From: Achromobacter pestifer
GTDB lineage: Bacteria > Pseudomonadota > Gammaproteobacteria > Burkholderiales > Burkholderiaceae_B
Assembly (NCBI RefSeq): GCF_902859625.1
Contig: NZ_CADIJX010000004.1
Coordinates: forward strand, 62,001-126,000
Length of the DNA: 64,000 bases
Reading direction: 5' to 3'
Numbering within the stretch: position 1 is the first letter of the stretch; every line of letters begins with the position of its first letter. The position numbers were made by a program, and so were the translations under genes. The notes beneath the pieces were generated by a model. That model had not been told where the DNA came from. It did no database searches and saw nothing but the letters and a program-made list of their open reading frames with translations. This document shows, one piece after another, positions 47,210 to 56,388 of the stretch.

Positions 47210-48739
47210 ATGGACATCGCTACCCGCATCACCCCGGACTCGTACGGCACCCGTCTGGATCTGAAAACGCAGTACGACAATTTCATTGATGGCAAATGGC
47301 AGAAACCGGCTGACGGCGAGTACTTTGACAACGTGACCCCGGTGACCGGCCAGATCCTGACCCGCAATGCGCGCTCGAAGGAGCGCGACATCGATCTGGC
47401 CTTGGACGCCGCGCATCGCGCCGCGCCGAAATGGGGTGCGACCCCGGCGGCCGACCGCGCCCGCATGTTGATGCAGATCGCGGACGTGATGGAAGCCAAC
47501 CTGGAGCGCCTGGCCACGGCCGAAACCTGGGACAACGGCAAGCCCATTCGCGAAGCCCGCGCCGCCGACATCCCGCTGGCGATCGATCACTTCCGCTACT
47601 TCGCGTCGTGCATCCGCAGCCAGGAAGGCGGCCTGTCCGAAATCGACAACGACACGGTGGCCTATCACTTCAATGAACCCCTGGGCGTGGTGGGCCAGAT
47701 CATTCCTTGGAACTTCCCCATCCTGATGGCCGCGTGGAAGCTGGCGCCCGCGCTTGCCGCCGGCAATTGCGTCGTGCTCAAGCCCGCTGAACAAACACCG
47801 CTGGGCATCCTGCTGCTGGCGGAACTGATCGCCGACATCCTGCCCCCGGGCGTGCTGAACGTGGTCACGGGCTTTGGTCTGGAAGCGGGCAAGCCGCTGG
47901 CCTCCAGCAAGCGCATCGCCAAGATCGCCTTCACTGGTGAAACCACCACCGGCCGCCTGATCATGCAGTATGCGTCGCAGAACATCATCCCCGTCACGCT
48001 GGAATTGGGCGGCAAATCGCCCAATATCTTCTTCGCCGACGTGGCCTCGCAGGACGACGACTTCCTGGACAAGGCCGTTGAGGGCTTCGTCATGTTCGCG
48101 CTGAACCAGGGCGAAGTGTGCACGTGCCCCAGCCGCGCGCTGATCCAGGAATCGCTCTACGACAAGTTCATGGAGCGCGCGTTGAAGCGCGTTGCCGAGA
48201 TCAAGCAGGGCAATCCGCTGGACGGCGACACGATGCTGGGCGCGCAGGCGTCCACCGAACAGCTGGAGAAGATCCTGTCCTATCTGGACATCGGCAAGCA
48301 GGAAGGCGCCGACGTGCTGGCCGGCGGTTCGCGCGCGCAGATGCCAGGCGCGCTGGAAGGCGGCTATTACGTGCAGCCCACGGTCTTCAAGGGCCACAAC
48401 AAGATGCGTGTGTTCCAGGAAGAGATCTTCGGGCCGGTCGTCGCCGTGACGACGTTCAAGGACACCGACGACGCGCTGGCGTTGGCCAACGACACGCTCT
48501 ACGGCCTGGGCGCGGGCGTGTGGTCGCGCGATGCGAACACGTGCTATCGGATGGGCCGCGCCATCAAGGCCGGCCGGGTGTGGACCAACTGCTATCACGC
48601 CTATCCCGCCCACGCGGCGTTCGGCGGCTACAAGCAGTCGGGCATCGGACGTGAGAACCACAAGATGATGCTTAACCACTATCAGCAAACGAAGAACCTG
48701 CTGGTGAGCTACTCGCCGAAGAAGCTGGGCTTCTTCTGA
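47210..48739 (+). CDS. acoD: NAD-dependent aldehyde dehydrogenase, AcoD/ExaC-like
   Basis: Oxidises acetaldehyde or similar short aldehydes to the acid. It is 509 residues, family length. Catalytic Cys304 ([11 protein letters not shown]) and general base Glu266 (LELGGKSPN) are present; the coenzyme-binding motif FTGETTTGR is near residue 241. The CTCPSR form and the C-terminal KLGFF are typical of the AcoD/ExaC acetaldehyde dehydrogenase branch. GGAGA precedes the ATG. Expression is expected from the sigma-54 promoter at 47142-47157. Confidence 0.95.
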   Translation: MDIATRITPDSYGTRLDLKTQYDNFIDGKWQKPADGEYFDNVTPVTGQILTRNARSKERDIDLALDAAHRAAPKWGATPAADRARMLMQIADVMEANLERLATAETWDNGKPIREARAADIPLAIDHFRYFASCIRSQEGGLSEIDNDTVAYHFNEPLGVVGQIIPWNFPILMAAWKLAPALAAGNCVVLKPAEQTPLGILLLAELIADILPPGVLNVVTGFGLEAGKPLASSKRIAKIAFTGETTTGRLIMQYASQNIIPVTLELGGKSPNIFFADVASQDDDFLDKAVEGFVMFALNQGEVCTCPSRALIQESLYDKFMERALKRVAEIKQGNPLDGDTMLGAQASTEQLEKILSYLDIGKQEGADVLAGGSRAQMPGALEGGYYVQPTVFKGHNKMRVFQEEIFGPVVAVTTFKDTDDALALANDTLYGLGAGVWSRDANTCYRMGRAIKAGRVWTNCYHAYPAHAAFGGYKQSGIGRENHKMMLNHYQQTKNLLVSYSPKKLGFF

Positions 48740-48804
48740 TTCCCAACCTGTGCCCCGGGGTGCGCCAGGCCGCAAGGTCTGGCGCTCCGGATAGGAATGA
48801 CACC

Positions 48805-49182
48805 ATGGCAGAGCACACGCCGCGCGTGGTCGCGACCGACGAGGCACGCCAGTTGATCGATCTCTTGCGGACCAAGCATGGCCCGCTGATGTTCCACCAG
48901 TCAGGCGGATGCTGCGACGGGAGCTCTCCCATGTGCTATGCGCTGGGCGAGTTCATGGTGGGCGGATCGGACGTGTTTCTAGGCGACCTGGAGGGCTGCC
49001 CCTTCTACATGGGCGAGGACCAGTTCGCCTACTGGGAGCACACGCAACTGATCATCGATGCCGTGCCCGGCCGGGGCGGCGCGTTCTCGCTGGACAGCGC
49101 GGAAGGCAAGCGCTTCCTGCTGCGCTCCCGGCTGTATTCGGACGACGAATGGGCGCAGGTGGCTCCGGTCACGAAGGGCTGA
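48805..49182 (+). CDS. DUF779 protein
   Basis: Small protein of unknown function that recurs beside AcoD-type aldehyde dehydrogenases. It is 125 residues from the ATG at 48805 with AGGA upstream. Cysteines cluster in HQSGGCCDGSSPMCYALGEF, suggesting metal binding or a thiol role. It lies 65 nt behind the dehydrogenase gene and is presumably co-transcribed. It might help dehydrogenase maturation or detoxify the aldehyde (inference from linkage only). Confidence 0.88.
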   Translation: MAEHTPRVVATDEARQLIDLLRTKHGPLMFHQSGGCCDGSSPMCYALGEFMVGGSDVFLGDLEGCPFYMGEDQFAYWEHTQLIIDAVPGRGGAFSLDSAEGKRFLLRSRLYSDDEWAQVAPVTKG

Positions 49183-49389
49183 ACGGCCCGCCGCCCTTGC
49201 CCGGGCCGGGATCGGCCTGTGGCTGGCCCGTCTGCTTCCACTGGAACGAGACGCGCCGGATGCGGGCGGCGCGGAATTGCGTGAACGAACGGCCGCCCGG
49301 CATGGGCGCACCGCGATAGGCACTGCTTGCGTTTTTCATGGCTGATCGCGTTGACGATAAAACGTGTGGCCTGGCTTGAACCGCCCGCC

Positions 49390-50019
49390 TCAGGCGCTGG
49401 CGGGCACGGGGCGGCGTGCCCATTCCAGGGCATCCTCCAGGCGGTCATTGCCCCAGAACATTTCGCCGCCCACGAAAAACGTGGGTGCGCCGAACACGCC
49501 CAGATCACGCGCGCGGTCAACCTGCCGACGCAGCGCTTCCTTGGCCGCTTCGGCCTTGCCTTGGGCGATCAGGGCGTCCGCATCCAGCGACAGCCCCGTC
49601 AACAGGTCATGCACAACGTCCTCGGCCTGGATGTCCAGGTCATGTTGAAAATTGGCGCGGAAAACGGCCAGGCAGAAATCACGGCCCCACGGTTCATCCT
49701 GCCCCAGCAGCGCAATGCGGGCAGGCAGCACGCTCAGGCGCGGGAACAGGCGCGGCCGGTTATAGACCAGCCCGTATTTATCGGCCAGGCGGGCGATATC
49801 GCGCATCATGTACGCGCCTTTGCCCGGAAACAGCCGGAACGGCGTGTCGTTCCATCCCTGCGCCTGGAAGATCGGGCCCAGCAGGAAGGGGTTCAGGTCA
49901 ACCTGCACGCCGGCCGTCCGCGCCAGGACGTCAATGCGCTCGATGGCCAGATAGCTGTATGGGCTGGCGAAATCAAACCACATCTGCATGCGGGGTGAAT
50001 CAGACAAAGACGTGGTCAT
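49390..50019 (-). CDS. DsbA-family 2-hydroxychromene-2-carboxylate isomerase-like protein
   Basis: Glutathione-dependent isomerase of the DsbA/kappa-GST fold. It is 209 residues from the ATG at 50019 (GGAG 8 nt upstream). The opening MQMWFDFASPYSYLAIERI is diagnostic of the HCCA isomerase group, with the Ser of SPYSY replacing the redox Cys; the cis-Pro loop is GVFGAPTFFVGGEMFWGNDRL. The substrate could be a naphthalene-type hydroxychromene, but many members have unknown roles. Divergent from the LysR gene. Confidence 0.88.
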   Translation of the reverse strand: MTTSLSDSPRMQMWFDFASPYSYLAIERIDVLARTAGVQVDLNPFLLGPIFQAQGWNDTPFRLFPGKGAYMMRDIARLADKYGLVYNRPRLFPRLSVLPARIALLGQDEPWGRDFCLAVFRANFQHDLDIQAEDVVHDLLTGLSLDADALIAQGKAEAAKEALRRQVDRARDLGVFGAPTFFVGGEMFWGNDRLEDALEWARRPVPASA

Positions 50020-50219
50020 CACAAGCACTCCGGGTGGCCAGCAAGACTAGGAAAGTAGCGCGATCCGCGCACGCGATTCAGACGCCCGAAGCGTGCTTGG
50101 GCAGCATAGCCAGGCTCCAGTGGCCGCGCCATGGGAGCCCATCGCATGCCTGCTATTGAACGCTGTCGGCGTACTATGGCTCAAGCGACATTTCCGTCCG
50201 ATACGCATGAGTTTCACGA

Positions 50220-51152
50220 ATGCCATATCCTCTGGCCAAACTTCCCCCACTTGATCTCGTAAGAGGCTTTGTCGCCGTGGGCCGCCGCATGAGCATCACC
50301 CTTGCGGCGCAGGATCTGCATGTGACGCAATCGGCCGTCAGCCGCCAGATCCGCGCCCTGGAGGCCCATTTGGGCGTGCCGCTGCTGGTGCGCGGATTCC
50401 GTAGCGTGTCGTTCACCTCCGAGGGCGCGCAACTGTTCCGCATGGCCGACGTATGGCTCAGCCAGCTGGGCGACTTGACGGAACAGCTGCGCGCGCCCGA
50501 ACGGCGCACGCCAGTCACCGTGACCACCACCATCGGCGTGGCTTCGCTGTGGCTGCTGCCGAGGCTGGGGGAGTTCCAGGCGGCGCATCCGCATATCGAC
50601 GTGCGCGTGGCCGCCGACAACCGGCTGATCGATATCGACCGCGAAAGCGTGGACATCGCCATCCGTTACAGTTTGCGCGACATGGTGCCGGACGGCGCGG
50701 CATGGCTGTTCGGGGAATCCGTCGTGCCGGTGGCGCATCCCTCGCTCCAGGCGCGCGAACTGGATGCTCGCGAGCTGCAACGCCACGTGCTGCTGGAATT
50801 CGATGACCCGACCCGGCCCTGGTTGCAATGGTCTGACTGGTTGAACGCACGCGGGCTGGGTCGGACGCGCGCGAAAGGCACGCTGCGCTTCAACCAGTAC
50901 GACCAGATCGTGCTTGCCGCCCTGGCGGGCCACGGCATCGCGCTGGGGCGACTGGCGCTGATCGCGCCCATGCTGGCAGACGGCCGGCTGCAAGCGGTGG
51001 GCGGGCAGGCCGCCCACGCGACCGAACACGCCTACTGGCTGGTACGCAACGCGCGCCGCAGCACGCCAGACGCCGACGTGGTGGCGCAATGGCTCACGGA
51101 ACAGGCCGCCATGACCGCGCGGGACCTGACCGGCCAGCCTGCAACGGACTGA
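50220..51152 (+). CDS. LysR-family transcriptional regulator, GcvA-like
   Basis: DNA-binding regulator, 310 residues. The HTH is at about residues 10-65 (LDLVRGFVAVGRRMSITLAAQDLHVTQSAVSRQIRALEAHLG), followed by GVPLLVRGFRSVSFTSEG and an effector domain of the GcvA type (VTVTTTIGVASLWLLPRLGEFQAAHPHIDVRV, VDIAIRYS). The nearest likely target is the divergent isomerase gene, 200 bp away. A short palindrome, TACAAACCTTTGTA, lies downstream at 51180-51193. Confidence 0.92.
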   Translation: MPYPLAKLPPLDLVRGFVAVGRRMSITLAAQDLHVTQSAVSRQIRALEAHLGVPLLVRGFRSVSFTSEGAQLFRMADVWLSQLGDLTEQLRAPERRTPVTVTTTIGVASLWLLPRLGEFQAAHPHIDVRVAADNRLIDIDRESVDIAIRYSLRDMVPDGAAWLFGESVVPVAHPSLQARELDARELQRHVLLEFDDPTRPWLQWSDWLNARGLGRTRAKGTLRFNQYDQIVLAALAGHGIALGRLALIAPMLADGRLQAVGGQAAHATEHAYWLVRNARRSTPDADVVAQWLTEQAAMTARDLTGQPATD

Positions 51153-51332
51153 ACCCGATACACCCGTAACACAATGCTATACAAACCTTTGTACTTTCTG
51201 CCCCGGCTTCCAGTACATTCCGTCCTCTCTTCCCGACGCGCGCCCCCAGCGGCGGTCTTCCCCTGAAATGACCGCGGGCGTCTTATTGCCGCTATCCGCG
51301 CATTCGCCGATAGCTCCACCCCCTTGGTGCAG

Positions 51333-53396
51333 ATGAAGCGTTTCCGTTCGATGTGCGCGTGGCACGACTGGTTCCCCAACGTCCAACGCTCTTTCCTGCT
51401 GATCCTGGCCCCCTGGCTGATCAGCGTGCTCGCGCTGTTCGCGGGCCGCGCCTATCTGCTGGTGAAATATGCGCCGCCCGCCACCTATGCGACGCATCCG
51501 CAAGACGTGGGAAAGGCGCTGGCAGTCGGGCTGCTGTTCGACATCAAGGTGGCCAGCATCGTGTTTTCAGCGTTGCTGCTGCTGGCGATGCTGTCCGCCG
51601 GCTTCCGGCCGCTGCAAGCGCGCTGGCTACGCTGGCTGCCCGGAATCGGCGCCGGCCTGGCGGCCCTGTTCGCCGCATCGACGGTGGTCAGCGTCTGCTA
51701 CTTCGCAACCTTTTCCCGGTCGATCGATATTTTCGTGTTCGGCCTGATCGACGACGACACGCGCGCCATCATGATGACGCTGTGGCACGGCTACCCCGTG
51801 ATACAGGCGGGCCTCCTGCTGTCGGCGGTGCTGGCGTGTTCTTGGTGGCTGGGCGCGCGCTGGCAGCGCAGGGTGCTGCGCGCCCCGATGCGCCGCCGCG
51901 CGTTTGCCTCCTCCGCGCTGCGCCTGCTGCTGATCCTCGCCGTCACGGTGCTGGCGTGTCGCGGGTCGCTGGGCCGGTTTCCGTTGAACAAGGACGACAC
52001 CAGCATCTCAACCGTGCGCTTGCTGAACGACATTGCACCCAACGGTATCTCGTCGTTCTTCTGGGCGCTGGCAGACCGCGATAACGACAAGCGCTTCTAC
52101 CCCGTGACGGCGGCGGAAGGCCAGGCGCTGTACACACGCTTCCTGGGTCATTCCGCGCCAGGCCTGCAACCCTTCGCGGCGGTCACGGACGCCAACCCGG
52201 CCGCCCGGGCTCGCCCGCCGCACGTCGTGTTGCAGGTCATGGAAAGCATGGGGCACCACCTGAACGCCTATGACCAGCCGGGGCGCGATCTGCTGGGCGC
52301 GTTGCGGCCCCACTGGGAACAGGACTGGCGCTTTGACCGCTTCCTGTCGGAAGGCAACGGCACCATCGATTCGCTGGCCCGCCTGCTGGTGCGCAGCCCC
52401 GTACCCGCTGTCGGCCAGTCATCGGCGGCCGACGCCGAGTTCGCCAGCAACGCATTCACCCCCTATCTGGCCCGGGGCTACCGCGTTCTGTTCGTCACGT
52501 CGGGCGCCGCCACCTGGCGCAACCTGGGCACCTTCGCCACGCATCTGGGCGTGCATGAATTCATTGACCAACAGACCCTGAAAGCCCGTTACCCCGAGGC
52601 GGAAGCCGGTACCTGGGGCGTGCCTGACGAGTACATGTTCCGCTATATCGAAAGCCGTCTGGCCGACGCGGACAAAGACGGCAGGCCGTTGTTCATCATT
52701 GCGCTGTCCACCACGCATCACCCGCCGTTCCTCTTGCCCGGCGGCGGTAAACACGGGGGCTTGCCGCTGGACAGCGTCGTTCGCCAACCGTACTTCAAAT
52801 CCTGGGATTCCCTGGCTGACACCTTCGATACCCTGCGCTACGCCAACGACCAATTGGGTCGCTTCCTGACCCATCTGAAGGCCTCGGCCAGCGGTGAGCA
52901 CACCATCGTCGCCGTCACGGGGGATCACAATCTGCTGGGCATCGACTACCAGGACGACAAAGACGCCGCGCTGGCCCGCGCCGTGCCGTTCTACCTGTAC
53001 GTGCCCCCTTCATACCGGGCGCGCTCAACCTATGACCCGACGCGGGTGGGCAGCCACAAGGACATCTTTCCCACGCTGTACCAGCTGAGCCTGCCGGACA
53101 CGCCTTACTACCGCACCGGCTGTAACCTGCTGGCCGCGCAGCCGGATCCCGTCTGGTGCTTTGGAATGAATGATCCAAACCTGATGATCACGGGGGATGG
53201 GGCATACCGCCGTGACCGCCCCGGAAAGATCCTGCCATGGGCCGCCCCTGCCGGCCTGGCATTGGCCGGAGAGCAAGAAGCCTCCGCCGGGCAACAGGCC
53301 GAGCAAGAACGGCTGGATGCCTACCCCGAGCTGCTGCGCTGGCAAATCAATTACCAGGTGCAGACGCAGCATCAGCGGCATCCGCCCCCCCGATAA
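51333..53396 (+). CDS. LTA synthase family membrane sulfatase
   Basis: Alkaline-phosphatase-superfamily protein of the LtaS/OpgB type, 687 residues from the ATG at 51333. About five membrane helices occupy residues 20-220, then a periplasmic sulfatase-like domain (VVLQVMESMGHHLNAYD, EGNGTIDSLARLL with the probable nucleophile Thr, IALSTTHHPPFLLPG, VAVTGDHNLLGI). In Gram-negatives such enzymes move phosphoglycerol or phosphoethanolamine onto glucans, lipids or glycans; the acceptor is unknown. The last 40 residues are Gln/Glu-rich. It ends 6 nt from the convergent selD. Confidence 0.88.
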   Translation: MKRFRSMCAWHDWFPNVQRSFLLILAPWLISVLALFAGRAYLLVKYAPPATYATHPQDVGKALAVGLLFDIKVASIVFSALLLLAMLSAGFRPLQARWLRWLPGIGAGLAALFAASTVVSVCYFATFSRSIDIFVFGLIDDDTRAIMMTLWHGYPVIQAGLLLSAVLACSWWLGARWQRRVLRAPMRRRAFASSALRLLLILAVTVLACRGSLGRFPLNKDDTSISTVRLLNDIAPNGISSFFWALADRDNDKRFYPVTAAEGQALYTRFLGHSAPGLQPFAAVTDANPAARARPPHVVLQVMESMGHHLNAYDQPGRDLLGALRPHWEQDWRFDRFLSEGNGTIDSLARLLVRSPVPAVGQSSAADAEFASNAFTPYLARGYRVLFVTSGAATWRNLGTFATHLGVHEFIDQQTLKARYPEAEAGTWGVPDEYMFRYIESRLADADKDGRPLFIIALSTTHHPPFLLPGGGKHGGLPLDSVVRQPYFKSWDSLADTFDTLRYANDQLGRFLTHLKASASGEHTIVAVTGDHNLLGIDYQDDKDAALARAVPFYLYVPPSYRARSTYDPTRVGSHKDIFPTLYQLSLPDTPYYRTGCNLLAAQPDPVWCFGMNDPNLMITGDGAYRRDRPGKILPWAAPAGLALAGEQEASAGQQAEQERLDAYPELLRWQINYQVQTQHQRHPPPR

Positions 53397-53402
53397 CGCC
53401 GC

Positions 53403-54464
53403 TTATTCCACCCGCACCTGCGCCTCGCCGGCCGTCATCTCGCCCACCACGGCGGCTTGGTCGAAGCCTTGAGTGCGGAACAGGTCCAGCACCGCGTCCG
53501 CCACGCCAGGCGCGCAAGCCACCAGTAAACCGCCCGAGGTTTGCGGATCGGTGAGCAATGCGCGCTGGGTGTCGTTCACGCTGGCCCCCAACTGCACGGA
53601 TTCGCCGTAGGACGCCCAGTTACGGCCGGACGCGCCCGTGATCACCCCATCCGCCGCGAAGGCTTGCACGCCCGGCAGCCAGGGCAGCGCGTCCAGGCGC
53701 AGCCTTGCAGTGAGCTTGGCGCCGCGCGCCATCTCCAGCGCATGGCCCAGCAGCCCAAAACCCGTCACGTCGGTGATCGCATGCACGCCATCCAGGGCGG
53801 CCAGCGCCGGGCCGGGACGGTTAAGGCGGGTCGTCGTGTCGATCATCACGCGGTAGCCGGCGTCGTCCAGGCGGTTCTTTTTCAGCGCGGCCGACAAGAT
53901 GCCCACACCGAGTCCCTTGCCCAGGATCAGCACGTCGCCCGCACGCGCATCGGCGTTGCGCTTGAGGCGGCCGGGATGCACCAGGCCCATCGCTGCCAGG
54001 CCGTAGATCGGTTCAACCGAATCAATGCTGTGCCCGCCCGCCACGGGGATGCCCGCGTCCTCGCAGACCGCTTCGCCACCGCGCAGGATGTCGGCGATGA
54101 CGCTGTGCGGCAGCACGTTGATCGGCATGCCGACAATGGCCAATGCCATGATGGGCGTGCCGCCCATCGCGTACACGTCCGACAGCGCATTCGTTGCCGC
54201 AATGCGGCCGAAGTCGAACGGGTCGTCCACGATGGGCATGAAGAAGTCGGTGGTGGCGATCAGCGCCTGCTCGTCATTCAGCCGGTAGACCGCGGCGTCA
54301 TCGGCGGTTTCCGTGCCCACCATCAGGTTGGGGTAGCTGGCAGCGGGGCCGAAGCGCTTCAGCAATTCGGAGAGCACGCCGGGCGCGATCTTGCAGCCAC
54401 AGCCGCCACCGTGGGACAGTGAAGTCAAACGCGGCACGGCCGTCGTGGCAACATCCTGGGTCAT
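53403..54464 (-). CDS. selD: selenide, water dikinase
   Basis: Makes selenophosphate from selenide and ATP, the selenium donor for Sec-tRNA. It is 353 residues. The active-site block is GGGCGCK with Cys22, Cys24 and Lys25, so this is the Cys form, not a selenoprotein. Later signatures: TTDFFMPIVDDPFDFGRIAATNALSDVYAMGG, AGGHSIDSVEPIYGLAAMG and DVTGFGLLGHALEMA. It stands apart from selAB by two plus-strand genes. Confidence 0.97.
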   Translation of the reverse strand: MTQDVATTAVPRLTSLSHGGGCGCKIAPGVLSELLKRFGPAASYPNLMVGTETADDAAVYRLNDEQALIATTDFFMPIVDDPFDFGRIAATNALSDVYAMGGTPIMALAIVGMPINVLPHSVIADILRGGEAVCEDAGIPVAGGHSIDSVEPIYGLAAMGLVHPGRLKRNADARAGDVLILGKGLGVGILSAALKKNRLDDAGYRVMIDTTTRLNRPGPALAALDGVHAITDVTGFGLLGHALEMARGAKLTARLRLDALPWLPGVQAFAADGVITGASGRNWASYGESVQLGASVNDTQRALLTDPQTSGGLLVACAPGVADAVLDLFRTQGFDQAAVVGEMTAGEAQVRVE

Positions 54465-54616
54465 TTCAATCTCCGTGGGTCAATGGAAAAAGGATAGCAC
54501 CGCCCCAAGGGTTGGCTCTATGATGGTTCGGCAGTACGCAAAGGAGCACCCCCCAAGGGACGGCCGCCCGACCAAGGGCGCACCGATAGCCAATCTTCAC
54601 CGTGCGTGAGGGCTTC

Positions 54617-55717
54617 ATGGATCGCCGACACTTTCTCCAATTCTCAGGCGCATTGTGCGCCGCCACAACAGTGCTGCCGCAGACACTGCGCGCGCAGCAA
54701 GCCCCGGTCACCGCAGGGTGGCGCGGCTTTGAACTGACCAGCAGCATCAGCGTGCAAGACCCTGGCGCGCACACCCGCATCTGGGTCCCGGTGCCCTACG
54801 CCACCGACACCCCGTATCAACGCGGTGCACAAAGCACCTGGCAAGTCAGCGGCGGCGGCACCGCCCAGCTGATGCGGACGCCCGGATATGACGTGCAAAT
54901 GCTGGCCGTGCAATGGCCCGACGCACAAGCTCCCCGCAACGTCACGGTGACCAGCCGCTTCCAGACCCGCAACCGCCGTGTCGACCTGACGCAGCCGCCA
55001 CCCGCGGATGCCGTGCCTGAACGCCCCGAAGCGCTGAGGGAATACCTGAAACCCACGGCGCTGCTGCCCACCGACGGCATCGTCAAAGCCACCGCCGACC
55101 GCATCACGCAAGGCCACCAGGGCGATCTGGCGCGTGCCCGCGCCATCTACGAATGGGTGGTGGAAAACACCTGTCGAACGGCCGCCACGCGCGGCTGCGG
55201 CGTGGGCGATGTGCGCTACATGCTGACGGCCAACGACCTGAACGGAAAATGCGCCGACATCAATGCGCTGTTCGTGGCCTTGGCGCGCGCCGCCAGCATC
55301 CCCGCGCGCGATGCCTATGGGCTGCGCGTGGCCAATTCCGAGCTGGGCTACAAAAGCCTGGGCAAGGCGGGCGACGTGACCAAGGCCCAGCACTGTCGCG
55401 CCGAGTTCTATGCGGCCGGCTACGGCTGGGTTCCGGTTGACCCTGCCGACGTGCGCAAGGTCATGCTGGAAGAGCCGCCGGGCGAATTGCCACTGACCGA
55501 CGCCAAGGTGCGCGCGGCCCGCGTCATGCTGTTCGGCGCCTGGGAAATGAACTGGGTGGCGTACAACCACGGCCACGACGTCGCCCTGCCCGGCTCCGCC
55601 CATGACCCCGTTCCGTTCCTGATGTATCCCAACGGCGAAACCAGCGCCGGCCGCCTGGACAGCCTGGACCCCGATAGCTTCAGCTACAAGCTCACCGCGA
55701 CACCCATCGCCATTTGA
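54617..55717 (+). CDS. Tat-exported transglutaminase-like protein
   Basis: Transglutaminase-core domain protein, probably a protease or amidase of the cell envelope. It is 366 residues from the ATG at 54617 with GAGGG before it. The N-terminus DRRHFLQFSGALCAATTVLP is a twin-arginine signal. The catalytic Cys is in NGKCADINALFVALARAASIPARDAYG, the His in KAQHCRAEFYAAGYGWVPVDPAD, with the Asp of that stretch completing the triad. Its stop is followed after 23 nt by the redoxin gene, which is also Tat-type. Confidence 0.85.
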   Translation: MDRRHFLQFSGALCAATTVLPQTLRAQQAPVTAGWRGFELTSSISVQDPGAHTRIWVPVPYATDTPYQRGAQSTWQVSGGGTAQLMRTPGYDVQMLAVQWPDAQAPRNVTVTSRFQTRNRRVDLTQPPPADAVPERPEALREYLKPTALLPTDGIVKATADRITQGHQGDLARARAIYEWVVENTCRTAATRGCGVGDVRYMLTANDLNGKCADINALFVALARAASIPARDAYGLRVANSELGYKSLGKAGDVTKAQHCRAEFYAAGYGWVPVDPADVRKVMLEEPPGELPLTDAKVRAARVMLFGAWEMNWVAYNHGHDVALPGSAHDPVPFLMYPNGETSAGRLDSLDPDSFSYKLTATPIAI

Positions 55718-55740
55718 TCCGATCCGCGGAGGAAGCCGCC

Positions 55741-56280
55741 TTGATCAGCCGTCGCCGCCTGCTTCAATCCGGCCTGTCGCTGGCCGCCCTGCCCGCTTGG
55801 ACCCGGGCCGCCAGCGATTCCGCGTTGAAAACCGCCACCGGTCCCGACTGGGCGCCATGGACTGCGCCCACGCCCGCCCTGGCCCTGCCCGACCTGGGCG
55901 GGCGCGAGCACAAGCTGTCGGCCTGGCGTGGCAACGTCGTCATCGTCAGTTTCTGGGCCACCTGGTGCGATCCCTGCCGCGACGAAATCCCGCTGATGTC
56001 AGCCATGGCCAAACGCCACCGCGAGGAAGGTTTGCGCCTGGTCGCGGTGAATGTCGGCGAAGCGCTCGGCAAGGTCTCGACTTTCCTGGCGAAGTGGCCC
56101 GTCGCGGGCACGGTCCTGCATGACCGAAACAGCGCGGCGTCGAAGAAATGGGAAGCGATCGGCCTGCCCGCCAACTACCTGGTGGACCGCGGCGGGTCGA
56201 TCCGGTATTGGCATTTGGGAGAACTGGATTGGCAGTCTGACCGCGTGACGGGCGTGGTGACGCGAATGCTGCGCAGTTGA
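55741..56280 (+). CDS. TlpA-like thioredoxin-fold protein
   Basis: Periplasmic thiol-disulfide protein, 179 residues from a TTG at 55741 that has GGAGGA 7 nt upstream; a TTG at 55714 overlapping the previous stop is the alternative. The N-terminus SRRRLLQSGLSLAALPAW is Tat-like. The redox motif is WCDPC (FWATWCDPCRDEIPLMSAMAKRH), the fold is completed by GLPANYLVDRGGSIRY. Probably keeps the upstream transglutaminase-like Cys or another exported thiol reduced (inference). The TGA directly abuts selC. Confidence 0.88.
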   Translation: MISRRRLLQSGLSLAALPAWTRAASDSALKTATGPDWAPWTAPTPALALPDLGGREHKLSAWRGNVVIVSFWATWCDPCRDEIPLMSAMAKRHREEGLRLVAVNVGEALGKVSTFLAKWPVAGTVLHDRNSAASKKWEAIGLPANYLVDRGGSIRYWHLGELDWQSDRVTGVVTRMLRS

Positions 56281-56376
56281 TGGCGGAAGGCAGCAGGAGT
56301 CGAACCTACCTGGGAACGTCTGACGCCCCCAACTGGGTTTGAAGCCCAGCCGTGCCGCCGGGCACGAATGCCTTCC
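56281..56376 (-). tRNA. selC: selenocysteine tRNA (anticodon TCA)
   Basis: 96 nt including an encoded CCA, with the long acceptor and extra arms of tRNA-Sec. The 5' end GGAAGGCA pairs with TGCCTTCC at the 3' end; the anticodon stem-loop reads GGGCTTCAAACCC with anticodon TCA; the extra arm is long; the T arm is GGTTCGACTCC. It lies 12 nt past the selB stop on the same strand, so it is probably cut from the selAB transcript. Its 3' end touches the stop codon of the convergent redoxin gene. Confidence 0.96.
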
Positions 56377-56388
56377 GTGACGGACTGC

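Noticed and set aside
49169..49423. Small minus-strand frame (about 56 residues from 49339) between the DUF779 and isomerase genes
   Set aside because: No ribosome site, Pro/Arg-rich composition, no recognisable motif; could be real but I cannot support it.
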